NCBI GenBank assembly: GCA_902627645.1
Contig: CACOJX010000001.1
Location: 1-64,000, forward strand
DNA length: 64,000 nt
From: an uncultured Pelagibacteraceae bacterium
Lineage (GTDB): Bacteria; Pseudomonadota; Alphaproteobacteria; Pelagibacterales; Pelagibacteraceae
Reading direction: 5' to 3'
In this document: positions 16,047 through 26,100 of the stretch, piece by piece
How the letters are laid out: every line of letters starts with the position of its first letter
How positions within the stretch are numbered: the first letter of the stretch is position 1
Program-made: the position numbers and the translations under genes
Notes under the pieces: generated by a model
What the model was told of the DNA's origin: nothing
The model's database searches: none
What the model saw: the letters and a program-made list of their open reading frames with translations, nothing else

Positions 16047-18284
16047 CTAAAATGTAGTTCCCAAGCTAAACTGAAAAGCTTCTGTTTTATCATCATCAGC
16101 TTTTGACAAATCCTGAGATAGTGAAAAGTTAAGTGGACCTATTGGTGTAAACCAGTCTATTACAAAACCTGTGGATGCTCTTATTGTGTTGGATTGATCT
16201 ACATTTGAGTCATAATCTACTCCCCATAAATTTGCTGCATCAAAAAAATATCTAACATCTACTTTTTCAAGCGTAGAAAAAAACATAGGTAAAGTAGAAT
16301 CAAAGTTTACTGCCGCTGCGTAGTTACCACCAACATAGTCATTTGCATCGACAGGGCCAACATTTCTTGTATTAAATCCTTTAAGTTTCTTTCTAGGTAA
16401 AAAGAATCTATTTGTTACTCTTACGTCATCGCCAGCAAGTGAATTAACTGTTCTTCCAAAAACGCTAAGGCTTGTAACCATATCATTGGGTAACTTGTGC
16501 CAAGTTTTATAATCATAAAGATTTCCGAGCGAATATTCATCTGAAATTAGTGGTATAGTTTGTTTAAAGTAGCTTCTAAAACCTTCAGAAGTTTGGAATC
16601 TTTGATTTCTCATATCATAGTCTAATCCGTAGCTAAATTTAGTTTCAAAATACGAACCAGCTTGTTTTTTTAAATTTGCACTTGCAGATGCCTTAGTTTC
16701 TAAATCTTCATAAAAATTCGAGATCTTTGGAGTAAAATATAGATTTTCAAATTGTTCAAAACCAGTCCCAAAAGAAAATCCAGTTTTTGTAGTTTCATAT
16801 CCACTATCAGTTAATTTATCAATTTTTGTGCTTTCTATAGAAGTTGATAAAGATTTATCTGTATAATTAAAATTTGGATTAGTCACAGCAAAAATGCCTT
16901 TAACAGAGTCTTCTGTGAGATCTAGACTTGTATTAAGCTTAATACCTTTACCAAGAAAATTATTTTCTTTAACAGAAAATCCAAGAGTACCACCTTGTGT
17001 ACCAGCACCAGCTCCAACCATAATTTCACCAGTAGGTTTTTCCTCTACAGTGATATCTATGATTTTAGTGTTTGTTTCTTTGCCATCACTTATTGAGGTT
17101 TTAACAGTTCTAAATAAGTTAGAAGCTTTGAGATTGTTAATAGATTTAGCACTTAACAATTCGTTATATGGGTCACCTTCATCTACCTCTAATTCTGATC
17201 TAATTACAGACTCATGCGTGATATTGTTTCCAAATATATTAATTTTTTCAACATAAAACTTTTCACTTTCAGTCACTGTAAAAGTTATATCTAATTTTTT
17301 GTCATCAACTTTTGTCTCGGTAAAATTAGCATTAATAAAATCATATTCTCTTGATAAAGAAACTTTATCAATTTCTTCAACTACTTTTGAAATTTTATTT
17401 ATTGAATATGACTTATTTATTAGTTTATCTAACTCTTTTTTTACGTCTTCAAAATTCTTCTCATCGTAGTCAATTGGTAGAACAAGTTTTGTATCATTAA
17501 TAGTGTAAACATTGCCTGCATCAATTTTATAAGTCAATTTAAATGATTGATCGTCTAAAAATTTTACAGTCGCTGACTGGATATTTACATCGTAATAACC
17601 TTTGTTAAGATAAAAATTTCTTAAAAGTCTTTTATCTCTTTCAATTAAATCTTTATTTACATATTTATTGTTTGAAATTACTTTCCAAAATTTTGCCTCC
17701 TCTGAAATAATAACACTCATTAAAGTTCTATCTTTAATCTTTTTATCACCAACAAAATCTATTTTTGTAATTTTTGACTTCTTGCCTAAATCTACTTCGA
17801 AAATTAAATTTACAGTATCATTTGAATTTTCAATAATCTTAGATTTTACATCTGATAAATAATAACCAATTGAATTTAGAGAAATTTTCATTCTATTTTC
17901 ATCAATTTTTACTTTTTCAATTAAAAATGGAGATTTATCTTTAGAAAATAAATTTTTCTTTATTTGTTCTTTGATTCTATTAGACTCAACCCCTTCAATG
18001 ATCACACTTTGAATAATCTTATTTTCTTCAATATCTAAAATGATTGTTTGACCTTCAACATTAAGAGTTAAATTTTTAAAAAAATTTGTATCATATAGGC
18101 TCTTAATAATGTCATTTAAATCTTTTTTACTGTAATCTTTATTAAATTTAATATTACCATAAGTTATAATTGTTTCTTTTGTTATTCTCTTATTATTATT
18201 AATTTTAATATCTTTGATTACAACAGCATGAGAGTTGTTAATCAAAAAAAATAAAAATGTGAAAACTGTAACTAAGTATTTCAT
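16047..18284 (-). CDS. bamA: Outer membrane protein assembly factor BamA
   Basis: Central outer-membrane subunit of the BAM complex, inserting beta-barrel proteins. The 745 residues comprise a signal peptide (about 1-20), five POTRA repeats to about residue 410 and a C-terminal Omp85 barrel. Barrel marks include the GxGxxxxG-type segment AGAGTQGGTLGFSVKENNFLG, the lid-lock-type LPRKKLKGFN stretch and the terminal Phe of FSLGTTF, the C-terminal sorting signal. It is 6 bases after dxr; in most Alphaproteobacteria the protease gene rseP lies between dxr and bamA, and it is absent here. Followed by skp. Confidence 0.95.
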   Translation of the reverse strand: MKYLVTVFTFLFFLINNSHAVVIKDIKINNNKRITKETIITYGNIKFNKDYSKKDLNDIIKSLYDTNFFKNLTLNVEGQTIILDIEENKIIQSVIIEGVESNRIKEQIKKNLFSKDKSPFLIEKVKIDENRMKISLNSIGYYLSDVKSKIIENSNDTVNLIFEVDLGKKSKITKIDFVGDKKIKDRTLMSVIISEEAKFWKVISNNKYVNKDLIERDKRLLRNFYLNKGYYDVNIQSATVKFLDDQSFKLTYKIDAGNVYTINDTKLVLPIDYDEKNFEDVKKELDKLINKSYSINKISKVVEEIDKVSLSREYDFINANFTETKVDDKKLDITFTVTESEKFYVEKINIFGNNITHESVIRSELEVDEGDPYNELLSAKSINNLKASNLFRTVKTSISDGKETNTKIIDITVEEKPTGEIMVGAGAGTQGGTLGFSVKENNFLGKGIKLNTSLDLTEDSVKGIFAVTNPNFNYTDKSLSTSIESTKIDKLTDSGYETTKTGFSFGTGFEQFENLYFTPKISNFYEDLETKASASANLKKQAGSYFETKFSYGLDYDMRNQRFQTSEGFRSYFKQTIPLISDEYSLGNLYDYKTWHKLPNDMVTSLSVFGRTVNSLAGDDVRVTNRFFLPRKKLKGFNTRNVGPVDANDYVGGNYAAAVNFDSTLPMFFSTLEKVDVRYFFDAANLWGVDYDSNVDQSNTIRASTGFVIDWFTPIGPLNFSLSQDLSKADDDKTEAFQFSLGTTF

Positions 18285-18290
18285 AAAAAA

Positions 18291-19466
18291 TTAAACTCTG
18301 GATTGTACACTTAAAGTTAGTGTTTTCAATCGAACATTCTTAGATAATTTAGTGATTTGATTGAGATTTTTAGGCTTTAAAATCTTGTATCTTTTATATT
18401 CTTTCAAGTCCAAAATTTGATTCAGGATTTTATAAATGTCATAAAACTTAATTTTCTTTTTAAGGAATAAATCAACTAATACATCATTTGCAGTTACTAA
18501 AACAGTTTCGTATAAACTGTCAGTATTTGAGAGTTTTTTTAGAATTTTAAAAACAGGAAATTTATTACTTTCAATTTTTTGAAAATTTAAATTATTCATT
18601 TTATTAAATTCAAAATTCTCAGATATTTTCAAAATTTTTTTATTAAATAAAAGTGAGTTATATATTGGAATTTCCATTGAAGTTGGATGTGTTAAAATTT
18701 TACAAATTCCGTTGTAAAATTCAACAATACCATGTACATAAGAAGTTGGTTCAATTATTATTTGAAATTTATTATAGTCTAAATTAAATATTTTTTTTGC
18801 TTCAATTAATTCATAAATTTTGTTTATCAATGTTGATGAGTCAATTGAAATTTTTTTTCCCATTTTCCATGTAGGATGTTTAATAGCATTTTTTGGAATA
18901 AATTTACTTAATTTTGATTTTTTAATGTTTAAAAAAGGACCTCCTGATGCCGTAATATAAATCTTTTTTATATTTTCTATATTGTCATTTTTAATAAGTT
19001 CAAAAATTGAAAAATGTTCAGAGTCTATTGGTATAAATTTTGTTTTGTATTTTTTTAATCTATCATTAATTAAATTCCAACCACAGATAATAGACTCTTT
19101 ATTTGCTATTGCGATTCTTTTAGTAGATTGAATGATTTCTAAGGTAGACTCTAATCCATTGAGACCAGTGATTGCACACATAGAGTAATCAAGTCTTTTT
19201 TTATAATTCTTTCTAAAATCTGAAATATTTTGATAAACATTTACATTTGATTTTTTAAAAAATAATCTATTTTTATAAAAAATTTTTTCATCATGAATAA
19301 CAATATTTTTAACTTTAAAAATTTTAATTTGTTTTTTTATTCTTTTAATATTCTTGTTAGTGGATAGTAACTCTACTTTAAATGTTTTTTTATTTTTATT
19401 TAATATATCTAATGTTGTTAAACCTATAGAACCAGTAGAACCAAGAATTGCAATTTTTTTACTCAT
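18291..19466 (-). CDS. dxr: 1-deoxy-D-xylulose 5-phosphate reductoisomerase
   Basis: Second enzyme of the non-mevalonate isoprenoid pathway, making 2-C-methylerythritol 4-phosphate with NADPH. The 391 residues start with the NADPH-binding ILGSTGSIGLTTLDI (GSTGSIG at 9-15), and contain ANKESIICGW, the metal-binding PIDSEHFSIFE, TASGGPF and HPTWKMGKKISIDSSTLINK, all catalytic or substrate-loop blocks. It overlaps the upstream cdsA by 1 base. The product feeds UppS two genes upstream. The sequence has family length and no broken motif. Confidence 0.96.
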   Translation of the reverse strand: MSKKIAILGSTGSIGLTTLDILNKNKKTFKVELLSTNKNIKRIKKQIKIFKVKNIVIHDEKIFYKNRLFFKKSNVNVYQNISDFRKNYKKRLDYSMCAITGLNGLESTLEIIQSTKRIAIANKESIICGWNLINDRLKKYKTKFIPIDSEHFSIFELIKNDNIENIKKIYITASGGPFLNIKKSKLSKFIPKNAIKHPTWKMGKKISIDSSTLINKIYELIEAKKIFNLDYNKFQIIIEPTSYVHGIVEFYNGICKILTHPTSMEIPIYNSLLFNKKILKISENFEFNKMNNLNFQKIESNKFPVFKILKKLSNTDSLYETVLVTANDVLVDLFLKKKIKFYDIYKILNQILDLKEYKRYKILKPKNLNQITKLSKNVRLKTLTLSVQSRV

Positions 19467-20107
19467 TAATAAAACATCTTTATAATTAAAAATAAAACAG
19501 GAAAAGCAAATATCATTCCGTCAATTCTATCTAATAGACCACCATGACCAGGTAAAATTTTTCCTGTATCTTTAATTTTTGCTAATCTTTTGAAGTATGA
19601 AATTATTAAATCTCCAATTTGACTTATTAATGAAATAAATAATATACCAATCAAAATTTTTGTGGGGTCATTTTCAAAAAAATCTGTATCTGTATAATTT
19701 AAAAAAAATAAACTTATGGCCAAGGGAAGTAAAAAACCACCTAATACTCCAGAATAAGTTTTATTTGGACTAATTTTTGTTAGTTTAGGACCCTTTAAAA
19801 TTTTTCCAAAAACAAAACCTCCAATATCTGTTAAAATACAAATTAGTACTATAAAAAGAAAAAATATGTGACCGTAATTTTCTCTAATATAATACACAGA
19901 AAAAAAAGAAAAAATTAAAAACATAATACCTAAAAATATCGTTAAGTATCTGTTTTTACACATCTTTATCCATTCATAAATCGTCGCTAAAAAAAATAAA
20001 CTTAAAAAGAATATAAAAAATATTGACCCTTCAATAATAAAAAAAACTGTTATTGGTATCAAAATAATTGAACTTAATATTCTTTTTTGTAATTCTTTAT
20101 TGATCAT
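19466..20107 (-). CDS. cdsA: Phosphatidate cytidylyltransferase
   Basis: Inner-membrane enzyme making CDP-diacylglycerol from CTP and phosphatidic acid for phospholipid synthesis. The 213 residues hold about six to seven hydrophobic segments and end with the CDP-DAG synthase signature at about 170-197: SYFKRLAKIKDTG followed by PGHGGLLDRIDG. The protein is shorter than the E. coli enzyme (285) but within the range of alphaproteobacterial members. It overlaps uppS by 4 bases and dxr by 1 base, so the four genes frr-uppS-cdsA-dxr are tightly coupled. Confidence 0.94.
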   Translation of the reverse strand: MINKELQKRILSSIILIPITVFFIIEGSIFFIFFLSLFFLATIYEWIKMCKNRYLTIFLGIMFLIFSFFSVYYIRENYGHIFFLFIVLICILTDIGGFVFGKILKGPKLTKISPNKTYSGVLGGFLLPLAISLFFLNYTDTDFFENDPTKILIGILFISLISQIGDLIISYFKRLAKIKDTGKILPGHGGLLDRIDGMIFAFPVLFLIIKMFY

Positions 20108-20778
20108 ATTTTTCCAAAATTTCTTTTGATATTTTTAAATTTTTTAATAATTTTAATATAGTCTTTTTCATTAAAATCAGGCCACAATTTCTTTTCGAAA
20201 AATATTTCTGTATAAGCTAATTGCCATAATAAAAAATTACTTAATCTTTTTGTATTACCAGTTCTTATTAATATATCTGGATCAGGTATATTTTTGGTCA
20301 ATAAATGTTTCGATAAATTTTTTTCATTAATACTAATCCTTTTTTTTTGAAGACTTTTAAATGCATTAATTAGCTCATTTTTTGAGCCATAATTTAATGC
20401 TAGATTTATTTGTAATATATTATTTTTCTCAGTCTTTCTTTCAGATTTTTTTAATAAATTATTTAATTTTGGAGAAAAATTTTTTACTCCAATAACCTTA
20501 AGTTTTATATTCTTTCTATGAAGGTCTTCAATTTTATTTATTAAAAAATTTTCTAAAAGATTAAATAAATACTTAATTTCTTTTTTTGGTCTTTTCCAAT
20601 TTTCTGTAGAAAATGCATAAAGAGTAAGGTGTTTAATTTTCTGTTTAATTGATGATTTGATTATTTTTTCAACTGTATTTAAACCCTCTCTGTGTCCAGC
20701 ATTCCTTGAATTTTTAAACTTCAGTCCCCATCTTCCATTACCATCCATGATAATGGCTACATGATTCAAAGGGTTCAT
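20104..20778 (-). CDS. uppS: Undecaprenyl pyrophosphate synthase
   Basis: Cis-prenyltransferase that builds the C55 lipid carrier for peptidoglycan and LPS. The 224 residues begin with the diagnostic HVAIIMDGNGRWG, in which Asp12 is the catalytic residue, followed by GHREGLNTVEKI, LYAFSTENWKRP and, near the C-terminus, IRTGNTKRLSNFLLWQ and YTEIFFEKKLWPDF. Length is at the low end of the family. The start overlaps frr and the end overlaps cdsA by 4 bases each. Confidence 0.95.
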   Translation of the reverse strand: MNPLNHVAIIMDGNGRWGLKFKNSRNAGHREGLNTVEKIIKSSIKQKIKHLTLYAFSTENWKRPKKEIKYLFNLLENFLINKIEDLHRKNIKLKVIGVKNFSPKLNNLLKKSERKTEKNNILQINLALNYGSKNELINAFKSLQKKRISINEKNLSKHLLTKNIPDPDILIRTGNTKRLSNFLLWQLAYTEIFFEKKLWPDFNEKDYIKIIKKFKNIKRNFGKI

Positions 20779-21326
20779 ATGGTCATTATTTCTTTTTCTT
20801 TAGTAGCAACTTTCTCGTCAACAATAGAGATGTGTTTATCTGTAATATTTTGAACATTCTTCTCATACGATTTTTCCTCATCTTCACCTATCTCTTTTGA
20901 TTTAAGAAGTTTTTTGATCTCTTCATTTGCATCTCTTCGAATATTTCTAATTGAGATTTTACATTTTTCTCCCATTGATTTAATCATTTTTTTTAATTCA
21001 TTTCTTCTCTCTTCATTTAACTCTGGTACTGGTAATCTAATTAATTGGCCATCAATTTGTGGATTGAGACCTAATTCTGATTTTTTAATTGATGAGTCTA
21101 TTAGAGTTACATTGTTTTGATCCCAAACTTGGATATTTATCATTCTAGGTTCAGGTGTTGTAATGCTACCTAATTGATTTATTGGCATTTGCTGGCCATA
21201 GACATCAACTTTAACTAAATCTAACATTGCAGCATTTGCTCTACCCGTTCTTAGTGATGACAATTCTTTTGAAAAGACATCAATGGCTTTATTCATCTTG
21301 AGGCTATGTGATTTTTCATCAAACAT
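20775..21326 (-). CDS. frr: Ribosome recycling factor
   Basis: Splits post-termination ribosomes together with EF-G. The 183 residues have the RRF layout: three-helix bundle with SLRTGRANAAMLD (about 29-41), VDVYGQQMPINQLGSIT, and the closing segment IRNIRRDANEEIKKL. The ATG (21324-21326) overlaps the stop codon of tsf by one base (TAATG), which implies coupled translation. In most Alphaproteobacteria pyrH lies between tsf and frr; it is cleanly absent here. Confidence 0.96.
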   Translation of the reverse strand: MFDEKSHSLKMNKAIDVFSKELSSLRTGRANAAMLDLVKVDVYGQQMPINQLGSITTPEPRMINIQVWDQNNVTLIDSSIKKSELGLNPQIDGQLIRLPVPELNEERRNELKKMIKSMGEKCKISIRNIRRDANEEIKKLLKSKEIGEDEEKSYEKNVQNITDKHISIVDEKVATKEKEIMTI

Positions 21327-22177
21327 TATTCGCCTATTTTAATTCTACTAAACTCCTTAATTTTTAAGTCATTTATAGCAAGTTCTTTTAATACATCTTT
21401 GACTTTTTTTTTTGGCTCCATCACCCAAGCTTGAGTAAGAAGAGCATTTTCCTCTTTAAATTTATTCATCTTACCTAAACTTATTTTCTTAGCTATATCC
21501 TCTGGTTTTCCTAAATTCTTAAGCTCCTCAGTAACTAGCTCCTGTTCTTTATCAATGATTTTTTTATCAATTAAATTTGACTCTAATGCTAGAGGATTTG
21601 ATGCTGCTATATGCATTGACAATTGTTTACCAAATGTTTTGACAATATCTGAATTATTTTTTGTTTCTAATGAAACAATAACTGCTAGTTTTCCTAAGTT
21701 GTCTTTTACCACTGTGTGAAGATATTGGTAATTAACTGAAGAAGAATTTGATATAGTTCTCGTTTTACCAATTGTAATTTTCTCCCCTATTTTTGCTATT
21801 AATGCTACTAAATTTTCTTCAACAGAAATACCATTTTTCATTTTTGCTTTTTTTAATTTTTCAACATCAGAATTATTTTCATTATTTAGTTCACTTATTT
21901 CTTTTACAAAATCAATAAAATCATTATTTTTTGCGACAAAGTCAGTTTCACAATTTACCTCTATAACTGATGTTTTTTTTTCATCACCACTAATTGCAAC
22001 AACACCCTCCTTTGCATCTCTTGACATTTTTTTTGAGGCTTTTGAAATTCCTTTAACTCTTAAAATTTCAACTGCTTTATCTAAATCCCCTTCTGACTCT
22101 TTGATAGCCAAATTACAGTCTTTAAAACCTGCACCAGTAGCTTCTCTCAATTTCTTTACTTTCTCTATATCGCTCAT
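21326..22177 (-). CDS. tsf: Translation elongation factor Ts
   Basis: Nucleotide exchange factor that releases GDP from EF-Tu. The 283 residues contain an N-terminal UBA-like domain ([19 protein letters not shown], about 10-28) and the EF-Tu contact motif [10 protein letters not shown] at about 75-84, followed by the dimerisation core including [10 protein letters not shown]. It follows rpsB with a single base between, the universal rpsB-tsf pair, and its expression is likely controlled through the rpsB leader. Confidence 0.97.
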   Translation of the reverse strand: MSDIEKVKKLREATGAGFKDCNLAIKESEGDLDKAVEILRVKGISKASKKMSRDAKEGVVAISGDEKKTSVIEVNCETDFVAKNNDFIDFVKEISELNNENNSDVEKLKKAKMKNGISVEENLVALIAKIGEKITIGKTRTISNSSSVNYQYLHTVVKDNLGKLAVIVSLETKNNSDIVKTFGKQLSMHIAASNPLALESNLIDKKIIDKEQELVTEELKNLGKPEDIAKKISLGKMNKFKEENALLTQAWVMEPKKKVKDVLKELAINDLKIKEFSRIKIGE

Positions 22178-22178
22178 A

Positions 22179-22994
22179 TTAGTTAAGTTTATCTGTTTTT
22201 TTTTTTGAAAATTTTTTTTCTAATTTATCTCTATCTATTTCGGCAACAGTTTTCATTTTGTCTGATTTTTCCTTTTTTTCTGATGGTTTTTTGGTTTCAA
22301 TTACTTGTGAAACTTTTTTTGCACTAACAATTGTCTCTTTAATTAGATTGCAATAAAGATCAATTGATCTTCTAGCATCATCGTTTCCAGGTATAGGAAA
22401 ATCTATGCCATCAGGATTTGAATTACTATCTAATATTGCAATAATAGGAATTCCAAGTTTTACAGACTCCTGTATCGCAAGAGACTCATAATTTGTATCA
22501 ATAATAAATACCAAATCAGGTATTTTTTTCATTTCAGCAATACCACCTAATGATCTTTGTAACTTATCTTTTTTTACGTTCATTTTTAAAAGTTCTTTTT
22601 TAGTAAAGCCTCTGTTTTCAGATACTAAATCTGTCTCTAATTTTTTTAATTTTTTTATTGAATTCGAAATCGTCCCCCAATTAGTGAGCATACCACCCAA
22701 CCATCTGTAATTCACAAAATATTGATCAGTTTCTTTTGCAACTTCTGCAATCGCCTCTGATGCTTGTTTTTTAGTTGATACGAATAAAATTTTTCCATTA
22801 TTTGAGACTGTATCAAAGACCTTTTCTAGTGCAATTTTAGTTAACTCTAAGGTTTGAGTTAAATCAATTATATGAATGGAGTCTCTTTTACCAAAAATAT
22901 ATTTTTTCATTTTTGGATTCCATCTTAAAGTTTTATGACCAAGATGAACTCCAGCTTCTAATAGTTGTTGTATTGTTACGTTAGGTATTTTCAT
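22179..22994 (-). CDS. rpsB: 30S ribosomal protein S2
   Basis: Small-subunit ribosomal protein. The 271 residues show the S2 opening ([20 protein letters not shown]), [13 protein letters not shown], the Trp-rich [12 protein letters not shown] and the nucleotide-like [13 protein letters not shown] block. After about residue 230 comes a Lys/Glu/Ser-rich tail of about 40 residues beyond the conserved core; such tails occur in alphaproteobacterial S2. The start ATG at 22992-22994 lies just after a structured leader. rpsB and tsf head the 13-gene minus-strand run that ends at lpxB. Confidence 0.97.
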   Translation of the reverse strand: MKIPNVTIQQLLEAGVHLGHKTLRWNPKMKKYIFGKRDSIHIIDLTQTLELTKIALEKVFDTVSNNGKILFVSTKKQASEAIAEVAKETDQYFVNYRWLGGMLTNWGTISNSIKKLKKLETDLVSENRGFTKKELLKMNVKKDKLQRSLGGIAEMKKIPDLVFIIDTNYESLAIQESVKLGIPIIAILDSNSNPDGIDFPIPGNDDARRSIDLYCNLIKETIVSAKKVSQVIETKKPSEKKEKSDKMKTVAEIDRDKLEKKFSKKKTDKLN

Positions 22995-23084
22995 ATTTTT
23001 TCCCGGTTAAGCCACCACAGTAATTTCCTTTCGGACCGGAGGTATAAAACCAAATACTGTGTGCGTATTTATTAATTTAACGCT
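22995..23084 (-). ncRNA. Structured rpsB (S2) 5' leader, candidate autoregulatory RNA
   Basis: Between the inferred promoter and rpsB the minus strand has noticeably more G+C than its surroundings and folds well. A 7-bp perfect stem CACAGTA/TACTGTG pairs 23055-23061 with 23016-23022. Inside it a TCC-GAAA-GGA tetraloop hairpin occupies 23026-23035. The segment CCGGT (23035-23039) can also pair with ACCGG (23003-23007), just before the start codon, suggesting a pseudoknot or ribosome-site occlusion. A conserved RNA preceding the S2 gene was reported in Candidatus Pelagibacter ubique and marine metagenomes (Meyer and colleagues, 2009); ligand is expected to be S2 itself, which is inference. Confidence 0.75.
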
Positions 23085-23112
23085 TATGTACTATATATAA
23101 GTATTTTGACAA
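23085..23112 (-). promoter_or_regulatory. Putative promoter of the rpsB-tsf operon
   Basis: On the minus strand TTGTCA (23107-23112) and TACATA (23085-23090) are separated by 16 bases. TTGTCA matches five of six consensus -35 positions; the -10 match is weaker. The inferred start of transcription lies at about 23077, leaving a leader of roughly 80 bases that contains the structured element. The promoter sits just upstream of the dnaE stop codon region, in the only sizeable gap between the two large operons. Confidence 0.5.
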
Positions 23113-23118
23113 GGAAAA

Positions 23119-26100
23119 TTAGCTAATATTTGAATAAATATCTTGATTTTTTAGCAAATTTAGAGATTTACGGTCTACTTTTCTAGGATTTTCCAATTTA
23201 AATAAAAGTATATTTTCATTGTCTTTTAATTTAATAGAAATTTTTGTTTTTCCCTCTTCATTTAATATCTTTGAAAGTTTTTCCATTTGGTCTTTAGATT
23301 TGATTGTAAATATAACCTCAGAAATTGGTCGATTAAACAAATCTTTTAAGGAAACAATTTTTTGGACATTTATTCTTGTCATTCTATTTTCATCATTTGA
23401 AACTGTTTTAAAGAGTGTTAAAAAAAAAGAACTCCCTTCTTTTAAATTTTCACGATTAGAATTCAAAACTTCTGAAAAAATAAATAATTCAAAAACACTT
23501 GATAAGTCAGTAAGTTTTAAGACTGCATAACTAGTTCCTTTTGCCGTTTTTCTTTCTTGAATTTTTAATAATGTACATGCGATATTAGCTTCTTTTAAAT
23601 CGGGAGAATTATTAAATTTTAAAAAATCCATAATATTGTAATCATCAAAAAAATCTTTAAATTGATTTAAAGGATGATCTGAAATGAAAAAACCTACAGC
23701 CTCAAATTCCTTAGCAAGTCTTTCCTCAAATTTCCAATCATTAAATTTTGATAATATTTCATTATCTTGATTTTCATTATCACTAAATAAATCAATTTGA
23801 TTGTTTGATTTATTTTCAAAATTATTTTTTGATTTCGTAATAAGATTTGGAATTGAGTTAAATAAAGAATTTCTATTTGAATTTAAACTATCAAAAGCTC
23901 CTGCTTTAACTAATCCTTCGAGTTGTAATTTATTAATATCCTTAGGGTTTATACGATTTATAAAGTCTATAATTGATTTAAACCTTCCATTTTTAGTTCT
24001 TTCTTTAACAATATTGGAAATTGCTTCATATCCAACAGCTTTTACAGCACCCAATGCATAGTAAAAATTTTCATTATCTGTTTTAAAATCAGCAAAACAC
24101 TCATTTATATCTGGTCTTTTAATGTTTATTTTAAGTCTTCGAAGTTCTTCGTAAAACTCATTTAATTTATTTTGATTTGAAATATCCATACTCATTGAAG
24201 CTGCAATAAATTCTTTTGGATAATACTTCTTAAGAAAAGCCGTTTGATATGAAATTATTGCATATGCTGCAGCATGACTTTTGTTAAATCCATACTCTGC
24301 AAAAGGTTCGATTTTTAAAAAAATTCCTGCAGCTACATCTTTACTTATGCCATTTTTAACAGCTCCATTTATAAAATTTTGTTTTTGTTTTTCTAACTCT
24401 GATCTTTTTTTCTTACCCATCGCTCTTCTTAAAATATCTGCCTGACCAGCAGTAAAACCTGATAACTTTTGTGCAATTTGCATTACTTGTTCTTGATATA
24501 TAATAACTCCATACGTAGGTTTTAAAATATCCTCAAGTAATGGATGTAAATAATCTGGTGTTTGTTTGCCATTTTTACAATCGTTATAAGTTGGTATGTT
24601 ACTCATAGGACCTGGTCTGTATAATGCAACTAAAGCAATTATATCCTCAATATGGTTTGGTTTCATTTGAATTAGCGCTTCCCGCATACCTGCACTTTCT
24701 ATCTGAAATAAACCAACTGTTTTACCAGACGACAATAATTCAAAAACTTTTTGGTCCTCAAAATCAATTTCCTCAATGTTAAAATCTTTTTTCTTTTTTC
24801 TAACTAATTTTTGAGTGTTATTAATAACTGTTAGAGTTTTTAATCCTAAAAAATCAAACTTAATGAGCCCAGCATTTTCTGCAGAATACATATCAAATTG
24901 AGTTGACGGTAGTAATAAGTCTGTGGATGCATCCTTATATAAAGGAACGATTTCGGTTAGTTTTTTATCTGCAATAACTACTCCTGCTGCATGAGTTGCA
25001 ACGTTCCGGTTTAAACCTTCAAGTTTGAGTGAAAGATCAGTAAGTTTTTTTACTCTCGGATCTTCATTAATTAATTTTTGTAGTCTTGGTTCTCCTGCAA
25101 TACATTCAGTCAAATTTTGAGGTCTGGAAGGATCAAATGGAATCATCTTAGAAATGTTATCAACAAATCCATAAGCAAGTCCCAAAACTCTTCCCACATC
25201 TCTAATTACCATTCTGGCTTTTAATTTTCCAAAAGTAATAATATGAGCAACGCTTTCTTTATATTTTTTTGTTAAATATTCAAAAACTAAATCTCTTTTT
25301 TCCTCGCAAAAATCGATATCAAAATCTGGCATAGATATACGATCTGGATTAAGAAATCTTTCAAAAATTAAATTGAATTTTATAGGATCAACATCTGTAA
25401 TAGAAAGACACCAAGCTACAAGTGAACCTGCGCCAGAACCTCTTCCAGGACCTACAGGAATATCATTATCCTTAGCCCATTTTATGTAATCTGATACTAT
25501 TAGAAAATAACTCGCATATTTCATTTCAATAATAATATCTAGTTCATGATTCAATCTATCTTTATATTTTAAATATTTTTTATTAAATAAAAGATCATCC
25601 TTTTTGATTTTAAAAACTTTTGTAAATTTTTCTGATAAACCATCTAAAGAATCCTTTTTTAATATCTCATCAGCATCACCACCCTTTTCCGTACTAATAT
25701 TAGGAAGAATTGGTTTTGAAGATAGCGGTTTATAACTACAACGATATACAAAATTATAATTATTCTCTAAGGCTTCTGGTAAATCAGAAAATAATTCTGT
25801 CATTTCATAATTTTTTTTAAGATAATGTTGATCACTTAATTTTATTCTATTTTTTTCATTTATATAGGTTTTATTTTTAATACACATCAATGCATCATGT
25901 GCTTCATGCATATTTTTTTCTAAATAAAAAACTTCATTTGTAGCAATTAATGGTATTTTAAGCTCAAAAGACTTTGTTAGATTGTATTTCTCAAATCCTT
26001 TCTCATTTAGGTCACCATGTCTTTGAATTTCAATATAAAAACGATCATTATATTTTTCTTTTAATTTTGAATATAAATTTTCTATTTGAGTGAACTTACC

